A DNA stretch of 44,802 bases from Bacteroidia bacterium (GCA_014376805.1 JACMQU010000108.1:1-44802), one strand, 5' to 3'; positions 16,971 through 26,363 are shown, numbered from the stretch's first letter. Numbers and translations: made by a program. Notes: generated by a model not told the origin, from the letters alone.

Positions 16971-18350
16971 TTAAAACATTACCTGTTCAACTACTTTTCC
17001 AATCAAACTTGTTTGCGTTGATTTTTCGATCAATACTTTTACATATTCGCCTTTTTGGTAATGTTCTTTCGGAAAAATTACCACAATATTCTGGTCATTC
17101 CTACCTTTAAAATCAGCCATCGATTTTTTTGAAAATCCTTCAATCAAAACAGTGTGTACTTCTCCTATTTTTTTCTTATTGTTATTAAAACTATTTTCAC
17201 TTTGTATCGTAATAATTTCATTTAGTCTTCTTAGTTTAACATCTGCGGGTACATCATCTTTATACCTGCGTGCGGCTAGTGTACCGGGTCTTTCGCTGTA
17301 CTGGTACATGTAGGCAAAGTTAAAATTAGCATACCTGAACATTTCAAGTGTATCGTTATGCTCCTCTTCTGTTTCACTGCAAAAGCCTGTAATAACATCA
17401 CTTGAAATACCACAATCCGGAAGCACTTCTTTTATTTTATCTAGGCGTTTTTTAAACCATTCACTGTTGTATGTACGGTTCATTAATTCTAGTATTCTAC
17501 TATTGCCAGATTGTAAGGGATAATGAATATAGTTGCAGATATTATCGTATTTTTTAATTGTATATAAAACTTCATCTGTAATATCTTTTGGATGTGAACT
17601 GCTAAATCGGATACGAAGATCAGGAGCAATCAAGGCTACTTTTTCGAGCAGTTGTGCAAAGGTTGTTACTAGGTTACCCGCTGAGTCGGTTTCGTTATAA
17701 GAATCAACATTCTGACCTAATAATGTTACTTCTTTATAACCTTGTTTATGTAATTCGGTGGCCTCATTAACTATAGATGCTGCATCTCTGCTTCTTTCTC
17801 TTCCGCGTGTATAAGGAACCACACAAAATGAACACATATTATCACAACCTCTCATGATGCTGATAAATGCGGTTATGCCATTACTGCTCAAACGCACAGG
17901 TGTTATTTCTGCATAGGTTTCTTCTCTTGATAAAAGTACATTCACCGCTTTTTGTCCTTCTTCTACACGGGCTATCAACTTCGGTATATCTCGGTATGCA
18001 TCCGGGCCAACTACAATATCAATTACCTGTTCTTTCTCCAATAGCTGCGTTTTTAAACGTTCTGCCATACATCCCAGCACGCCAACTATCAATCCCGGGT
18101 TAGTTTTTTTATGGTGTTTTATTTCTCGTAAACGCCCCCATACATGTGCTTCGGCATTATCACGTATAGAACAAGTATTAACAAAAACAACATCTGCTGC
18201 TTTTATATCCTGGGTAGTTTTAAAACCTTTATCCTGCATAATAGCGGCCACTACTTCGCTGTCTGCAAAATTCATCGCACACCCATACGTTTCTATATAT
18301 AAGTTTCTGGTTATTTTTATTAGTGGTTCCTGTGCTATTACACCTTTCAT
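16971..18350 (-). CDS. miaB: tRNA-2-methylthio-N6-dimethylallyladenosine synthase MiaB
   Basis: 459 residues, normal length. It methylthiolates i6A at position 37 of UNN-decoding tRNAs. The N-terminal UPF0004 domain carries the three auxiliary-cluster cysteines ([25 protein letters not shown]). The radical-SAM motif is [11 protein letters not shown] (CxxxCxxC), and a C-terminal TRAM domain ends the protein ([20 protein letters not shown]). It is the first gene of the minus-strand operon miaB - MtfA-like protein - sigma-54 activator. MiaA, which makes its substrate, is encoded about 5.6 kb away at 23949-24842. Confidence 0.97.
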   Translation of the reverse strand: MKGVIAQEPLIKITRNLYIETYGCAMNFADSEVVAAIMQDKGFKTTQDIKAADVVFVNTCSIRDNAEAHVWGRLREIKHHKKTNPGLIVGVLGCMAERLKTQLLEKEQVIDIVVGPDAYRDIPKLIARVEEGQKAVNVLLSREETYAEITPVRLSSNGITAFISIMRGCDNMCSFCVVPYTRGRERSRDAASIVNEATELHKQGYKEVTLLGQNVDSYNETDSAGNLVTTFAQLLEKVALIAPDLRIRFSSSHPKDITDEVLYTIKKYDNICNYIHYPLQSGNSRILELMNRTYNSEWFKKRLDKIKEVLPDCGISSDVITGFCSETEEEHNDTLEMFRYANFNFAYMYQYSERPGTLAARRYKDDVPADVKLRRLNEIITIQSENSFNNNKKKIGEVHTVLIEGFSKKSMADFKGRNDQNIVVIFPKEHYQKGEYVKVLIEKSTQTSLIGKVVEQVMF

Positions 18351-18672
18351 ATTCTATCTTATTCTTTTTGGAAATGCTGCAAAGATAAGCTAATTAATGA
18401 CAGAGTGGCAGAATATTTATAGCTTTTATAAGAATCCATTTTGCACAGCAAGCTAACGGTGTTTGTTAAGCCATATATAATATTTTAAGGCACTTTCATT
18501 TTTCTTATGTTTCTTTAATTAAAGGAGCTCTTAAAATTACCTGCAACCACTCTCTTTCAGTATAGATACTAACCCCGGTTTTTTATCACTCAAATCCTGA
18601 GTCGTTTAGAATGCTCAATTTAAAACAATAAAAACTTTTTTAATTCCCGCTATTTTTAAACATGCTCGTATT
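18351..18672. other. Intergenic region with the miaB promoter
   Basis: 322 AT-rich bases. The left part holds the miaB -7 element at 18380-18387. The remainder shows no coding frame, RNA gene or strong hairpin. Confidence 0.5.
18380..18387 (-). promoter_or_regulatory. Putative -7 element of the miaB operon
   Basis: TATCTTTG on the minus strand, an exact TAnnTTTG match, 29 bases before the miaB ATG. The -33 TTG is not clear. Confidence 0.5.
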
Positions 18673-19278
18673 TTATTTAATATGTGTAAAAAACTCTTCA
18701 TTTAGTTTCTTAATATTAACCAGGTTACGGGCAAAAATATTATTGATCTGGTAAGCAGTAAAATACATTTTCATCTGATCCGGCCATCCCTTTTTTATCG
18801 GATCAAGAAACAAAGTTAAAGTTAACCTGCACTTGTTTTCATTTATAATTTCATAGAGCTGTTCGGTAAGTAAATTTTCTGTTGATAAGGAAAAATTAAC
18901 CATATTAAAAATGTTTAACCTGCGCCTTTTAAACATATCTGTAATTATTATTGTCTCATCCCATGTAGGCCCGGTACCTGCTGCATTTGTGAAACATCTT
19001 CTTGTGCAACCCGCAGTTCCATCGGCATATTCATTCATATTTAACGGTGTAATATGATCAACGTAAACAGACCATTTAGTAGCATTTGCAGAGTTTCCCA
19101 TATATAAGAAAACCTGTTCTACAGGCGCATTAATTTCAATTGTTTGCTTCACTGCCCTGTACGAAAGTTCTTTGTGGGAATGATATGGACTAAAGGATAT
19201 AATAATTATAGTTAATCCTACTACGGCAAACAATAAAATGACACCTGTATTTCTTATTTTAAAAGTACTTTTTATCAT
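18673..19278 (-). CDS. SRPBCC-fold (polyketide cyclase/START-like) membrane-anchored protein
   Basis: 201 residues. One N-terminal membrane helix (about 12-30) is followed by a domain with the SRPBCC pattern: an initial strand EINAPVEQVFLYMGNSANATKWS, a central set of strands around the WDETIIITDMF segment, and a long C-terminal helix after KGWPDQMKMYF. SRPBCC proteins bind lipids or other hydrophobic ligands; no catalytic residue is evident. The gene stands alone, divergent from the RmlD-like gene. The ligand is unknown. Confidence 0.7.
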   Translation of the reverse strand: MIKSTFKIRNTGVILLFAVVGLTIIIISFSPYHSHKELSYRAVKQTIEINAPVEQVFLYMGNSANATKWSVYVDHITPLNMNEYADGTAGCTRRCFTNAAGTGPTWDETIIITDMFKRRRLNIFNMVNFSLSTENLLTEQLYEIINENKCRLTLTLFLDPIKKGWPDQMKMYFTAYQINNIFARNLVNIKKLNEEFFTHIK

Positions 19279-19394
19279 TAAAATTTTATGGATATAAATG
19301 TATAATTAATAAGTTTTCAAGAACTTATTTTGTATATATCTTAAAGGAGAGTCGATTATTTTATCCTACTATTCGGATCAAATATAAACAGCAA

Positions 19395-19426
19395 TTGATG
19401 AAATAGGGATTTATCTGTTAAATTTG
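19395..19426 (+). promoter_or_regulatory. Promoter of the RmlD-like reductase gene
   Basis: TTG (19395-19397) and TAAATTTG (19419-19426) are separated by 21 bases. The position supports translation from ATG 19467. Confidence 0.6.
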
Positions 19427-19466
19427 AGCCTTTAGCTATCCATATTATTTTAATTTGAACAGAAAA

Positions 19467-20366
19467 ATGAAAATACTTATTACGGGCAGTAATGGCCTTT
19501 TAGGCCAGAAATTAATTGATCTTTACAAATCAAAAACCGATATAACCCTTATTTCTACTGCACGCGGTGCCGATCGTTATCCCGATAAAACTGGTTACAC
19601 TTATGAAAGTCTTGATATAACAAATGCAGCTGAAGTGAGAAGTGTGATTGAAAAACACCAGCCGGATGCATTAATTAACACTGCCGCAATGACTAACGTA
19701 GATGCATGTGAAACCGACAAAACTGGCTGTGATCAATTAAATGTAACGGCAATAAAATACCTGGTAACTGAATGCAATAAATACAATATTCACCTGATTC
19801 ATTTATCTACCGATTTTATTTTTGATGGAACACATGGCCCGTTAGGCGAAGATGAGCACCCGCGGCCTTTGAGTTATTATGGTGAATCGAAACTACTTGC
19901 CGAAAAAACCTTGTTAGAGCATAGCAATAATTGGTCGATTGTACGTACTGTGCTGGTTTATGGTGTTGTTAGTGATATGAGCCGAAGCAATATTGTGCTT
20001 TGGGCAAAAGGTTCTTTAGAATCTGGTAAAACCATTCATGTGGTGTCTGATCAGTTTCGCACACCTACTTTAGCTGAAGATCTGGCCATGGGATGTGCCT
20101 TGATAGCCTATAAAAAAGCAAACGGAATTTATAATATAAGTGGCAAAGATTTTATGAGTGTATTTGATTTGGTTTACCGGGTTGCTGATTATTGGAAACT
20201 CGATAAATCATTACTGAAAATATCTGGTAGTGAAGGGATCAAACAACCGGCTAAACGTCCGGCAATTACTGGTTTTAGGCTTAATAAGGCAATTACAGAT
20301 TTGGGTTATAACCCGCACAGTTTTGAAGAAGGCTTAGCGTTATTGGATCAACAATTAACAAAGTAA
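19467..20366 (+). CDS. RmlD-like SDR reductase (dTDP-4-dehydrorhamnose reductase family)
   Basis: From ATG 19467 the protein has 299 residues; an in-frame TTG at 19455 would add only four. The Rossmann nucleotide site is MKILITGSNGLLGQ at the very N-terminus. The catalytic triad is recognisable: Thr/Ser in HLSTDFIFDG, and Tyr and Lys in SYYGESKLLAEK. In the RmlD family this enzyme reduces dTDP-4-keto-rhamnose with NAD(P)H. No rmlA, rmlB or rmlC lies beside it, so it may act on another sugar nucleotide or be a related SDR (an alternative family relation is the methionine adenosyltransferase regulatory-subunit-like SDRs). It is followed by a small membrane protein gene after two bases. Confidence 0.8.
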   Translation: MKILITGSNGLLGQKLIDLYKSKTDITLISTARGADRYPDKTGYTYESLDITNAAEVRSVIEKHQPDALINTAAMTNVDACETDKTGCDQLNVTAIKYLVTECNKYNIHLIHLSTDFIFDGTHGPLGEDEHPRPLSYYGESKLLAEKTLLEHSNNWSIVRTVLVYGVVSDMSRSNIVLWAKGSLESGKTIHVVSDQFRTPTLAEDLAMGCALIAYKKANGIYNISGKDFMSVFDLVYRVADYWKLDKSLLKISGSEGIKQPAKRPAITGFRLNKAITDLGYNPHSFEEGLALLDQQLTK

Positions 20367-20368
20367 AT

Positions 20369-20530
20369 ATGCTATTAATTATATTAGAAAAAGCACAGGA
20401 CAGTAGTTTCACTTTTTGGTTTATAACAGAAGCCGTTGGAGCAGCGGTTGTGTTTGCACTTTTGTATATTTTCCTGATAAAAAACCCGAAAATTAATCGC
20501 CCCCCCAAGCGCAATGAAGAAGAGGATTGA
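20369..20530 (+). CDS. 53-residue single-pass membrane protein, overlaps the HhH gene
   Basis: The ATG lies two bases after the RmlD-like stop codon. The product has a short polar start, one membrane helix (about residues 17-37, WFITEAVGAAVVFALLYIFL) and a basic-then-acidic tail (KINRPPKRNEEED). Its last 17 bases overlap the start of the next gene in another frame, which suggests translational coupling. The composition (helix plus charged cytoplasmic-type tail) looks like a real small membrane protein and not random sequence. I do not recognise the family. A role with the ComEA-like protein is a guess from position. Confidence 0.6.
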   Translation: MLLIILEKAQDSSFTFWFITEAVGAAVVFALLYIFLIKNPKINRPPKRNEEED

Positions 20531-21248
20531 GCATTTTGCAAAAACATACTTTTACTTTAATAAGAACGAGAAACTTGGAATTTACCTGTTGCTCGGCTTA
20601 ATTGTTTTAACTCTTTGTGTTAAATGGAGTCTAACGTTTTTATTTCCACCAAAATTGTTTCCTTTAAGTATGCAAACCTTAATGGAATTAGACACTCTAG
20701 CGGCGAAAACTACTCATCAGAATAAATTTGTTTATCATACTTTTGATACTGTTTATAAACAGCGGCAATTTAAAAAGAAATTTCCAAATCCAGGTTTTGT
20801 AAAATACAGGCATGATACTGTTTATCCGGTCCATAAAAAGAAACTGGAAATAATTGTTGAACTCAATAATGCAGACAGTGTTTCATTGGTAAACCTTTAC
20901 CGGATTGGACCTATATTGGCTTCTAAAATAATAAGCTACAGAAATAAATTGGGCGGTTTTATAAATCTTAACCAGCTTACTGAAATAAGAGGATTTGATG
21001 CTGATATCTTATACGATTTGCAGGGAAAAATTTTAATTGACGAAACCCGGTCAAAAAAATATAACTTAAATACTGTTAGTCTGGAAGAACTTAAGCAGCA
21101 TCCCTATTTTAAAAACAACTTATCTCAGGCCATTGTAAATTACCGCACCCAACATGGTAAATATCACTCTTTTTCAGATTTAAGGAAAATAAAACTTGTA
21201 AACGATTCAATTTTAGAGAGAATAAGGCCATATACTTTAATTGAATAA
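20514..21248 (+). CDS. ComEA-like helix-hairpin-helix protein, membrane-anchored
   Basis: 244 residues. A short basic N-terminus precedes one membrane helix (about 21-44), then a polar stalk (45-112). Two helix-hairpin-helix units follow: about 116-175 (LNNADSVSLVNLYRIGP, then ISYRNKLGGFINLNQLTEI) and about 183-242 (LNTVSLEELKQHPYF, then IVNYRTQHGKYHSFSDLRKI). This is the layout of membrane-bound ComEA-like DNA receptors, although the two-HhH form is typical of Bacteroidota proteins without proven function. The start overlaps the preceding 53-residue gene. A DNA-binding role in transformation is plausible; no comEC is in the window. Confidence 0.8.
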   Translation: MKKRIEHFAKTYFYFNKNEKLGIYLLLGLIVLTLCVKWSLTFLFPPKLFPLSMQTLMELDTLAAKTTHQNKFVYHTFDTVYKQRQFKKKFPNPGFVKYRHDTVYPVHKKKLEIIVELNNADSVSLVNLYRIGPILASKIISYRNKLGGFINLNQLTEIRGFDADILYDLQGKILIDETRSKKYNLNTVSLEELKQHPYFKNNLSQAIVNYRTQHGKYHSFSDLRKIKLVNDSILERIRPYTLIE

Positions 21249-21325
21249 TAATCTCTATTTGTAAAAGAAGGTATCTTATTTCGGCATTATTTTTTTATTA
21301 TTGTAGAAATTAAAAAAAATAACTT

Positions 21326-22471
21326 ATGTTAAATTTCGATCAAACCGAAAACCAGATAATGATAGCGCAAATGGTGCGCGATTTTGCCGAAAAACACATT
21401 CGTCCGAATATTATGATATGGGATGAAGCACAGACTTTTCCGTTAGAAATGTTTAGAGAAATGGGTAAACTTGGTCTATTGGGGGTTTTAGTGCCGGAAG
21501 AATATGGTGGTGCCGGATTTGGATATTTTGAGTATGTAACGGCCATTGTTGAATTGTCTAAAGTTTGCGGTTCAGTTGGTTTAAGTATGGCTGCCCATAA
21601 CAGTTTATGTACCGGGCATATTATGTATTTTGGAAATGAAGATCAGAAGAAAAAATGGTTACCCAAACTGGCATCAGGCGAAAGCATTGGTGCTTGGGGT
21701 TTAACTGAGGCAAATACAGGCAGTGATGCCTTACGCATGCAATGTGTTGCCAAAGAAGATGGCGATTCGTGGATTTTAAACGGTACCAAGAATTGGATAA
21801 CCCATGGTATAACCGGCGAAATAGTGGTAGTGCTTGCAAGAACAGGGGAGTTGTTGGATAGCAAAGGTATTACCGCTTTTGTGGTTGAAAGAGGCACTGC
21901 GGGATTTAAAGGTGGTAAAAAAGAAAACAAACTGGGAATGCGTGCCAGCGAAACTGCCGAACTGGTTTTTGAAGATTGCAGAATTCCTAAAGCAAATGTA
22001 TTAGGCGAAGTTGGTGATGGTTTTAAACAGGCTATGAAAATTTTGGATGGAGGAAGAATTTCTATTGCCTCGCTTTCTTTAGGGATTGCGAAAGGTGCTT
22101 ATGAAGCTGCTTTAAAATACTCTAAGGAGCGGCATCAGTTTGGTCAGCCTATTTGTAATTTTCAAGGAATAGCTTTTAAACTTGCTGATATGGCTACCCG
22201 CATTGAAGCATCAGAATTATTAATTCTGCAGGCTGCCGATCTTAAAAATAGAAATAAAAGTGTTAATAAAGAAGGTGCAATGGCAAAGTATTATGCCAGT
22301 GAAGTTGCAGTATATGCCGCTACTGAGTCTGTTCAGATTTTTGGTGGATATGGTTATACCAAAGATTTTCCAGTAGAAAAATTTTACCGCGATTCTAAAT
22401 TATGTACCATTGGCGAAGGTACCAGCGAAATTCAAAAACTGGTGATCTCCAGAGCTGTGTTAAAAGATTAG
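21326..22471 (+). CDS. Acyl-CoA dehydrogenase (short-chain/butyryl-CoA type)
   Basis: 381 residues, typical length. It oxidises acyl-CoA to enoyl-CoA with FAD and passes electrons to ETF. FAD and substrate motifs are present (GAWGLTEANTGSD, and WITHG in the middle domain). The C-terminal segment FGGYGYTKDFPVEKFYRD leads to IGEGTSEIQ, where Glu364 is in the position of the catalytic base of short-chain dehydrogenases. The gene is separated from its neighbours by short gaps and is probably monocistronic. Chain-length preference cannot be read from the sequence. Confidence 0.93.
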   Translation: MLNFDQTENQIMIAQMVRDFAEKHIRPNIMIWDEAQTFPLEMFREMGKLGLLGVLVPEEYGGAGFGYFEYVTAIVELSKVCGSVGLSMAAHNSLCTGHIMYFGNEDQKKKWLPKLASGESIGAWGLTEANTGSDALRMQCVAKEDGDSWILNGTKNWITHGITGEIVVVLARTGELLDSKGITAFVVERGTAGFKGGKKENKLGMRASETAELVFEDCRIPKANVLGEVGDGFKQAMKILDGGRISIASLSLGIAKGAYEAALKYSKERHQFGQPICNFQGIAFKLADMATRIEASELLILQAADLKNRNKSVNKEGAMAKYYASEVAVYAATESVQIFGGYGYTKDFPVEKFYRDSKLCTIGEGTSEIQKLVISRAVLKD

Positions 22472-22517
22472 TAATTGGCGGTTGGAGCTAAGCCTCCAGC
22501 TCTTAAAGTGGGATGTG

Positions 22518-23663
22518 TTGAAAATAAAGGTTTGTCATTTTTCTTCGGTTCACAGCATAACAGATACCCGTGTATTTTACCGTGAATGCAGGAGTCTGGC
22601 AAAAGTGTATGATGTTACGCTGATAGGAATTGGAGATTTTACAGGCTTAAAAGACGGGGTATATATTAAAGGAATTGTAAAGCCTGCCAATAAATTTATC
22701 CGTTATTTTTATACCATCTTTAAAACGTTTTCCGAGGCTGTAAAAACAGATGCCGCCTTATATCATATTCACGATGCTGAGATGATTCCATTTGGTATTA
22801 TACTTTCGCTGGCAGGTAAAAAAGTAATCTATGATATTCATGAAAATACTTCGGCAGACATATTATTAAAACCCTGGATTCCTATTTGGTTAAGGAAGTT
22901 TTTATCCGGTTCTTACAATGCATTGTTAAAGTTGGGTTCAAACTTTATGCATTTTATTATAGTTATTGCCGACCCGCTTTTTCTAAAAGATTTTTATGTA
23001 AAAAATAAGCAGTGTACTATTATTCAAAATTTTGCCAACACAGAGGATCTTTATAAATTTGTGGTAAACAAAAGGAGTAATCTTAGCGGAAACCATTTGT
23101 TTTATATTGGTATGATAAAAGATATGTATTATGATATTAATACATTGTTTGAAGCTATGTACCAGTTAAAGCTACGTGGACTATTGGTTCATCTCCATTG
23201 TATTGGTTATTTTGGTGAAGCAACAAATGCTCAGCTATGTACTTATCCGCATTGGGATGAAATTAAAGAGCAAGTTATTTTTTACGGCTTCATGAAAATG
23301 GAAAATGCTTTCGAAATTTCTAAGCTATGCAAGATAGGTATTTGCCTTAAAAACCAGCCCGAGAGCATGCTTGTGTCACATGAGCGTAAGTTGTTTGAAT
23401 ACATGGCCATTGGTTTGCCTTCGGTTTTTTGTGATTCACATATTTATTCGGCCTTAAACCAAAAGTGTATGATTGGTATTGCAGTTGATTTAACCAACCC
23501 TGTAGCTATTGCAGGTGCTATTGAAAAATTGCTTGGATCAGAAAATCTGCTAGATAAACTTACGGAGGCTAATTTGTTTTGGGCGCAAACAACCTATAAC
23601 TGGAAAGCGGAAGAAACCACCCTTCTTTTATTATACAAAAACCTTCTTAACAATCCCCTTTAA
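22518..23663 (+). CDS. Family 4-type glycosyltransferase
   Basis: From TTG 22518 the protein has 381 residues and begins KIKVCHFSSVHSITDTRVFYRE, the usual opening of Bacteroidota GT4 enzymes. A frame extension to TTG 22482 adds an unlike leader that lies almost on the previous stop, so I reject it. The C-terminal half carries a donor-binding pattern (HERKLFEYMAIGLPSVF; in GT4 the E-x-MAxGxPV motif) after KICLKNQPESML. The fold is GT-B with a retaining mechanism in this family. Donor and acceptor are unknown. A surface-polysaccharide role is likely, but no sugar cluster adjoins it. Confidence 0.8.
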   Translation: MKIKVCHFSSVHSITDTRVFYRECRSLAKVYDVTLIGIGDFTGLKDGVYIKGIVKPANKFIRYFYTIFKTFSEAVKTDAALYHIHDAEMIPFGIILSLAGKKVIYDIHENTSADILLKPWIPIWLRKFLSGSYNALLKLGSNFMHFIIVIADPLFLKDFYVKNKQCTIIQNFANTEDLYKFVVNKRSNLSGNHLFYIGMIKDMYYDINTLFEAMYQLKLRGLLVHLHCIGYFGEATNAQLCTYPHWDEIKEQVIFYGFMKMENAFEISKLCKIGICLKNQPESMLVSHERKLFEYMAIGLPSVFCDSHIYSALNQKCMIGIAVDLTNPVAIAGAIEKLLGSENLLDKLTEANLFWAQTTYNWKAEETTLLLLYKNLLNNPL

Positions 23664-23704
23664 TTGCGCTAAAGTTATAGTTGTAAATTTTGTTACCCTG
23701 CTCA

Positions 23705-23735
23705 GGTTTAGTAAATTTTGTAAATTTACTAAACC
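23705..23735. other. Perfect AT-rich hairpin / palindrome
   Basis: A 14-bp perfect inverted repeat (23705-23718 with 23722-23735; GGTTTAGTAAATTT and its complement) around a 3-base TGT loop, 42 bases after the glycosyltransferase stop. It is followed by CGTTTTG and not a clean T run. It may be a terminator or a protein-binding palindrome. Confidence 0.7.
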
Positions 23736-23948
23736 CGTTTTGTTATAAAAATATTTTAACTGATATGGAATGTAATGTACTGAAATTAGTTCCGGCTTCT
23801 ATTTACTTTTGTTAAAAACATCATAAAGTTTGATCGCAAGAAAATCGATTGCCGGATTTAAATAACGGCACGAAGTAATTATGATAATAACCTTCAATTG
23901 TTTGGGCAGGTGTTTTTTTGGTTCAGAATTATTTAATATTGCAAAGCA

Positions 23949-24842
23949 ATGCACAAAACACTTTTAGTGGTTACAGGACCTACCGCAGTTGGCAAAACCG
24001 CCTTATCTATTTCCCTGGCCCAACATTATCAAACCGAAATAATCTCTACCGATGCAAGGCAATTTTACAAGGAAATGAATATTGGCACGGCTAAACCTTC
24101 TGCCGCCGAAATGGGTTCAATAAAACACCACTTTATAAACAACCAAACAATTCATCATCTATACTCTGCCGGGGAGTTTGAAAAGGAAGCACTTGGTAGC
24201 CTTCATCATTTATTTAAGTTACACGATCTGGTTATTGCTGTTGGAGGTTCGGGCCTATATTTAAAAGCATTGTGCGAAGGGCTTGATGATATGCCTGATG
24301 CAGATCTTGTATTACGAGAAGAACTAAAAGCACTGTTTAAAAATGAAGGCATTAAACCTTTACAGGAACAGTTAAAAGAACTGGATCCGGTTAAATGGTT
24401 AACAATAGACTGGCAAAATCCTCAGAGACTGATGCGGGCAATTGAAATAGCAAAACAGAAAAAGGTGCCGGTTCAGCCTAAAAAATTAAGACATTTTAAA
24501 ATAATTAAAGCGGGTTTGCAAATGGAAAGAACCGCACTTTATTCGGGAATAAACAGCAGGGTAGATAAGATGATGCACGACGGGCTGTTGCAAGAAGCTG
24601 AAACTTTATTCGTGCATAGAGAATTAAATGCCCTTCAAACGGTAGGTTACACGGAATTGTTTAAATACTTAGAGGGAAAAATAACACTTGAAGCAGCAGT
24701 TGGGTTAATTAAACAACATACCCGCAATTTCGCAAAACGACAAATTACATGGCTCAGTAAAGACAAGGAAATATCTTGGTTTGATCCCATAAAAACTGAT
24801 CTGATTTTAGAATGGATAACGGCTGAAAGTTTGAAACATTAG
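23949..24842 (+). CDS. miaA: tRNA dimethylallyltransferase MiaA
   Basis: 297 residues. It transfers a dimethylallyl group from DMAPP to A37 of UNN-decoding tRNAs, giving i6A. The P-loop is GPTAVGKT (10-17). IISTDARQFYKEMNIGTAKPS matches the DSxQ substrate-binding motif of the family, here with Ala in place of Ser (DARQ). The later GGSGLYLKALCEGLDDMP and the C-terminal tRNA-contact segment KQHTRNFAKRQITWLSKD are typical. It encodes the step before MiaB (16971-18350). It is followed by terC, which has its own -7 element. Confidence 0.97.
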   Translation: MHKTLLVVTGPTAVGKTALSISLAQHYQTEIISTDARQFYKEMNIGTAKPSAAEMGSIKHHFINNQTIHHLYSAGEFEKEALGSLHHLFKLHDLVIAVGGSGLYLKALCEGLDDMPDADLVLREELKALFKNEGIKPLQEQLKELDPVKWLTIDWQNPQRLMRAIEIAKQKKVPVQPKKLRHFKIIKAGLQMERTALYSGINSRVDKMMHDGLLQEAETLFVHRELNALQTVGYTELFKYLEGKITLEAAVGLIKQHTRNFAKRQITWLSKDKEISWFDPIKTDLILEWITAESLKH

Positions 24843-24859
24843 AAGATATTTTTTTTTGT

Positions 24860-24867
24860 TACCTTTG
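24860..24867 (+). promoter_or_regulatory. -7 element of the terC gene
   Basis: TACCTTTG, followed by CGG, an exact TAnnTTTG match 22 bases before the terC ATG. No -33 TTG is visible at 17-22 bases. Confidence 0.5.
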
Positions 24868-24889
24868 CGGTGCCAAAATTATTTTTACA

Positions 24890-25654
24890 ATGGATACAAT
24901 CGAACTTTTTAGTCAACCGGAAACATGGCTTTCACTGGTAACCCTTACCATTATGGAGATTGTTTTAGGTATTGATAATGTTATTTTTATTTCTTTGGTT
25001 ACTTCTAAACTGGCATTAAAAGATCAGGGAAAGGCAAGGAGACTCGGAATATTTTTTGCCCTTTTTATCCGGGTTATCTTACTAGGTTTTATTAGTTATA
25101 TAGTAAATGAATTAAAGGATCCGATATTTAGTATTTTAGAACATAAAGTAAGTTGGAGAGATCTGATTCTTTTATCAGGAGGATTATTTTTATTGTATAA
25201 AAGTACGCTCGAAATTATTGATTTGCTGGAAGAGAGTGAACATAATCAAAGCACTAAAGGAATACCAACCTTTTGGCGTGTTGTATTTCAGGTTATCATA
25301 ATTGATATTGTTTTTTCTTTCGATTCTATCATCACAGCAGTGGGTCTGGCCCAATACCTTTCAGTAATGATTATGGCAGTTGTTATCTCTATGATTATTA
25401 TGTTATTCTTTTCAGGAGTTATAGCTAGATTTATTAATAAACATCCAAGTATTAAATTATTGGCTCTTGCATTTTTACTTGTAATCGGATTAATGCTTTT
25501 AATTGAAGGATGGGATAATTCAATTACTGAAAAATATAATCTAAAAGGCTTTGTTTATTTTGGTATGGCATTCTCTGTAATGGTAGAAGTTCTTAATATG
25601 AAGATGCGTAAAAAGAAAGCCAAAGTGGTAGAACTAAAAGACCTTTATAAATAA
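24890..25654 (+). CDS. TerC-family membrane protein
   Basis: 254 residues with about seven membrane helices. The family signature is present: EIVLGIDNVIFISL near residue 24, and the repeated half DIVFSFDSIITAVG near residue 140; the acidic residues in both (Asp in GIDN and SFDS) form the probable metal path. TerC/Alx/YceF-like proteins act in manganese export or in metal loading of exoenzymes. lipB follows after seven bases. An Nramp importer with a DtxR-type regulator lies 10 kb further on, but no direct link is shown. Confidence 0.9.
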   Translation: MDTIELFSQPETWLSLVTLTIMEIVLGIDNVIFISLVTSKLALKDQGKARRLGIFFALFIRVILLGFISYIVNELKDPIFSILEHKVSWRDLILLSGGLFLLYKSTLEIIDLLEESEHNQSTKGIPTFWRVVFQVIIIDIVFSFDSIITAVGLAQYLSVMIMAVVISMIIMLFFSGVIARFINKHPSIKLLALAFLLVIGLMLLIEGWDNSITEKYNLKGFVYFGMAFSVMVEVLNMKMRKKKAKVVELKDLYK

Positions 25655-25661
25655 ATATTAT

Positions 25662-26363
25662 TTGCCAAAAGTAACATTCAGTGATTGGGGCTTAATTGAT
25701 TATAAACTAGCCTGGGATCAACAGGAAAAATTGTTTAAAAACCTGGTTGATCACAAATTTTTGCAAAGAGATTTAGCTCTGGTAAATCAGGTTAATAAAC
25801 TGAACCAACTTATTTTTTGCGAACATCCGCACGTGTACACCCTGGGTAAAAGTGGGTCGGTTAAAAACCTGTTAATAGATGTACATGAATTGCAAAAGGC
25901 AAGTGCTTCCTTTTATCCGATTAATAGAGGAGGCGATATTACTTACCATGGTCCGGGTCAACTTGTGGGCTATCCTATTTTTGATCTCGAACAGTTTTTT
26001 ACTGACATACATAAATATCTAAGATTTCTGGAAGAAGCTATAATTATAACATTAGCTGCTTATGGTATTACTGGCCAAAGATATGAAGGTTTTACCGGAG
26101 TATGGATTGATGCGGGCAAATCAGAAGCCAGAAAAATCTGCGCTTTGGGTGTGCGTTGCAGTCGTTGGATAACTATGCATGGATTTGCTTTAAACGTGAA
26201 CACAGATCTTCTTTATTTTAAAAATATTATTCCATGTGGCATTGATGATAAAGAGGTAACGAGTATGAAAAGAGAACTTGGCTATGCAGTAAATATGCAA
26301 GAAGTGAAAGATCTTCTCAGAAAAAATATTGCTCTGCAATTTAAGTATGATGAAGTGAATTGA
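25662..26363 (+). CDS. lipB: Octanoyl-[acyl carrier protein]:protein transferase LipB
   Basis: 233 residues starting with TTG; no ATG is available upstream and the first residues (LPKVTFSDWGLIDYKLAWDQ) match the family start. The enzyme moves octanoate from acyl-ACP to lipoyl domains. The substrate motif RGGDITYHGPGQLVGYP is at 89-105, and the catalytic pair is Lys158 (RKICALG) and Cys192 (IIPCGI). It follows terC after seven bases and is probably co-transcribed. lipA is not in the window. It ends facing marC with an 80-base gap. Confidence 0.95.
   Translation: MPKVTFSDWGLIDYKLAWDQQEKLFKNLVDHKFLQRDLALVNQVNKLNQLIFCEHPHVYTLGKSGSVKNLLIDVHELQKASASFYPINRGGDITYHGPGQLVGYPIFDLEQFFTDIHKYLRFLEEAIIITLAAYGITGQRYEGFTGVWIDAGKSEARKICALGVRCSRWITMHGFALNVNTDLLYFKNIIPCGIDDKEVTSMKRELGYAVNMQEVKDLLRKNIALQFKYDEVN

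Noticed and set aside
16971-18350. RimO or MtaB in place of MiaB
   Set aside because: The length, the cysteine layout and the [11 protein letters not shown] motif fit MiaB; RimO and MtaB differ around these motifs.
22482-22517. Longer N-terminus for the glycosyltransferase
   Set aside because: The extra 12 residues are unlike the family start, and the TTG is almost on top of the preceding stop codon.
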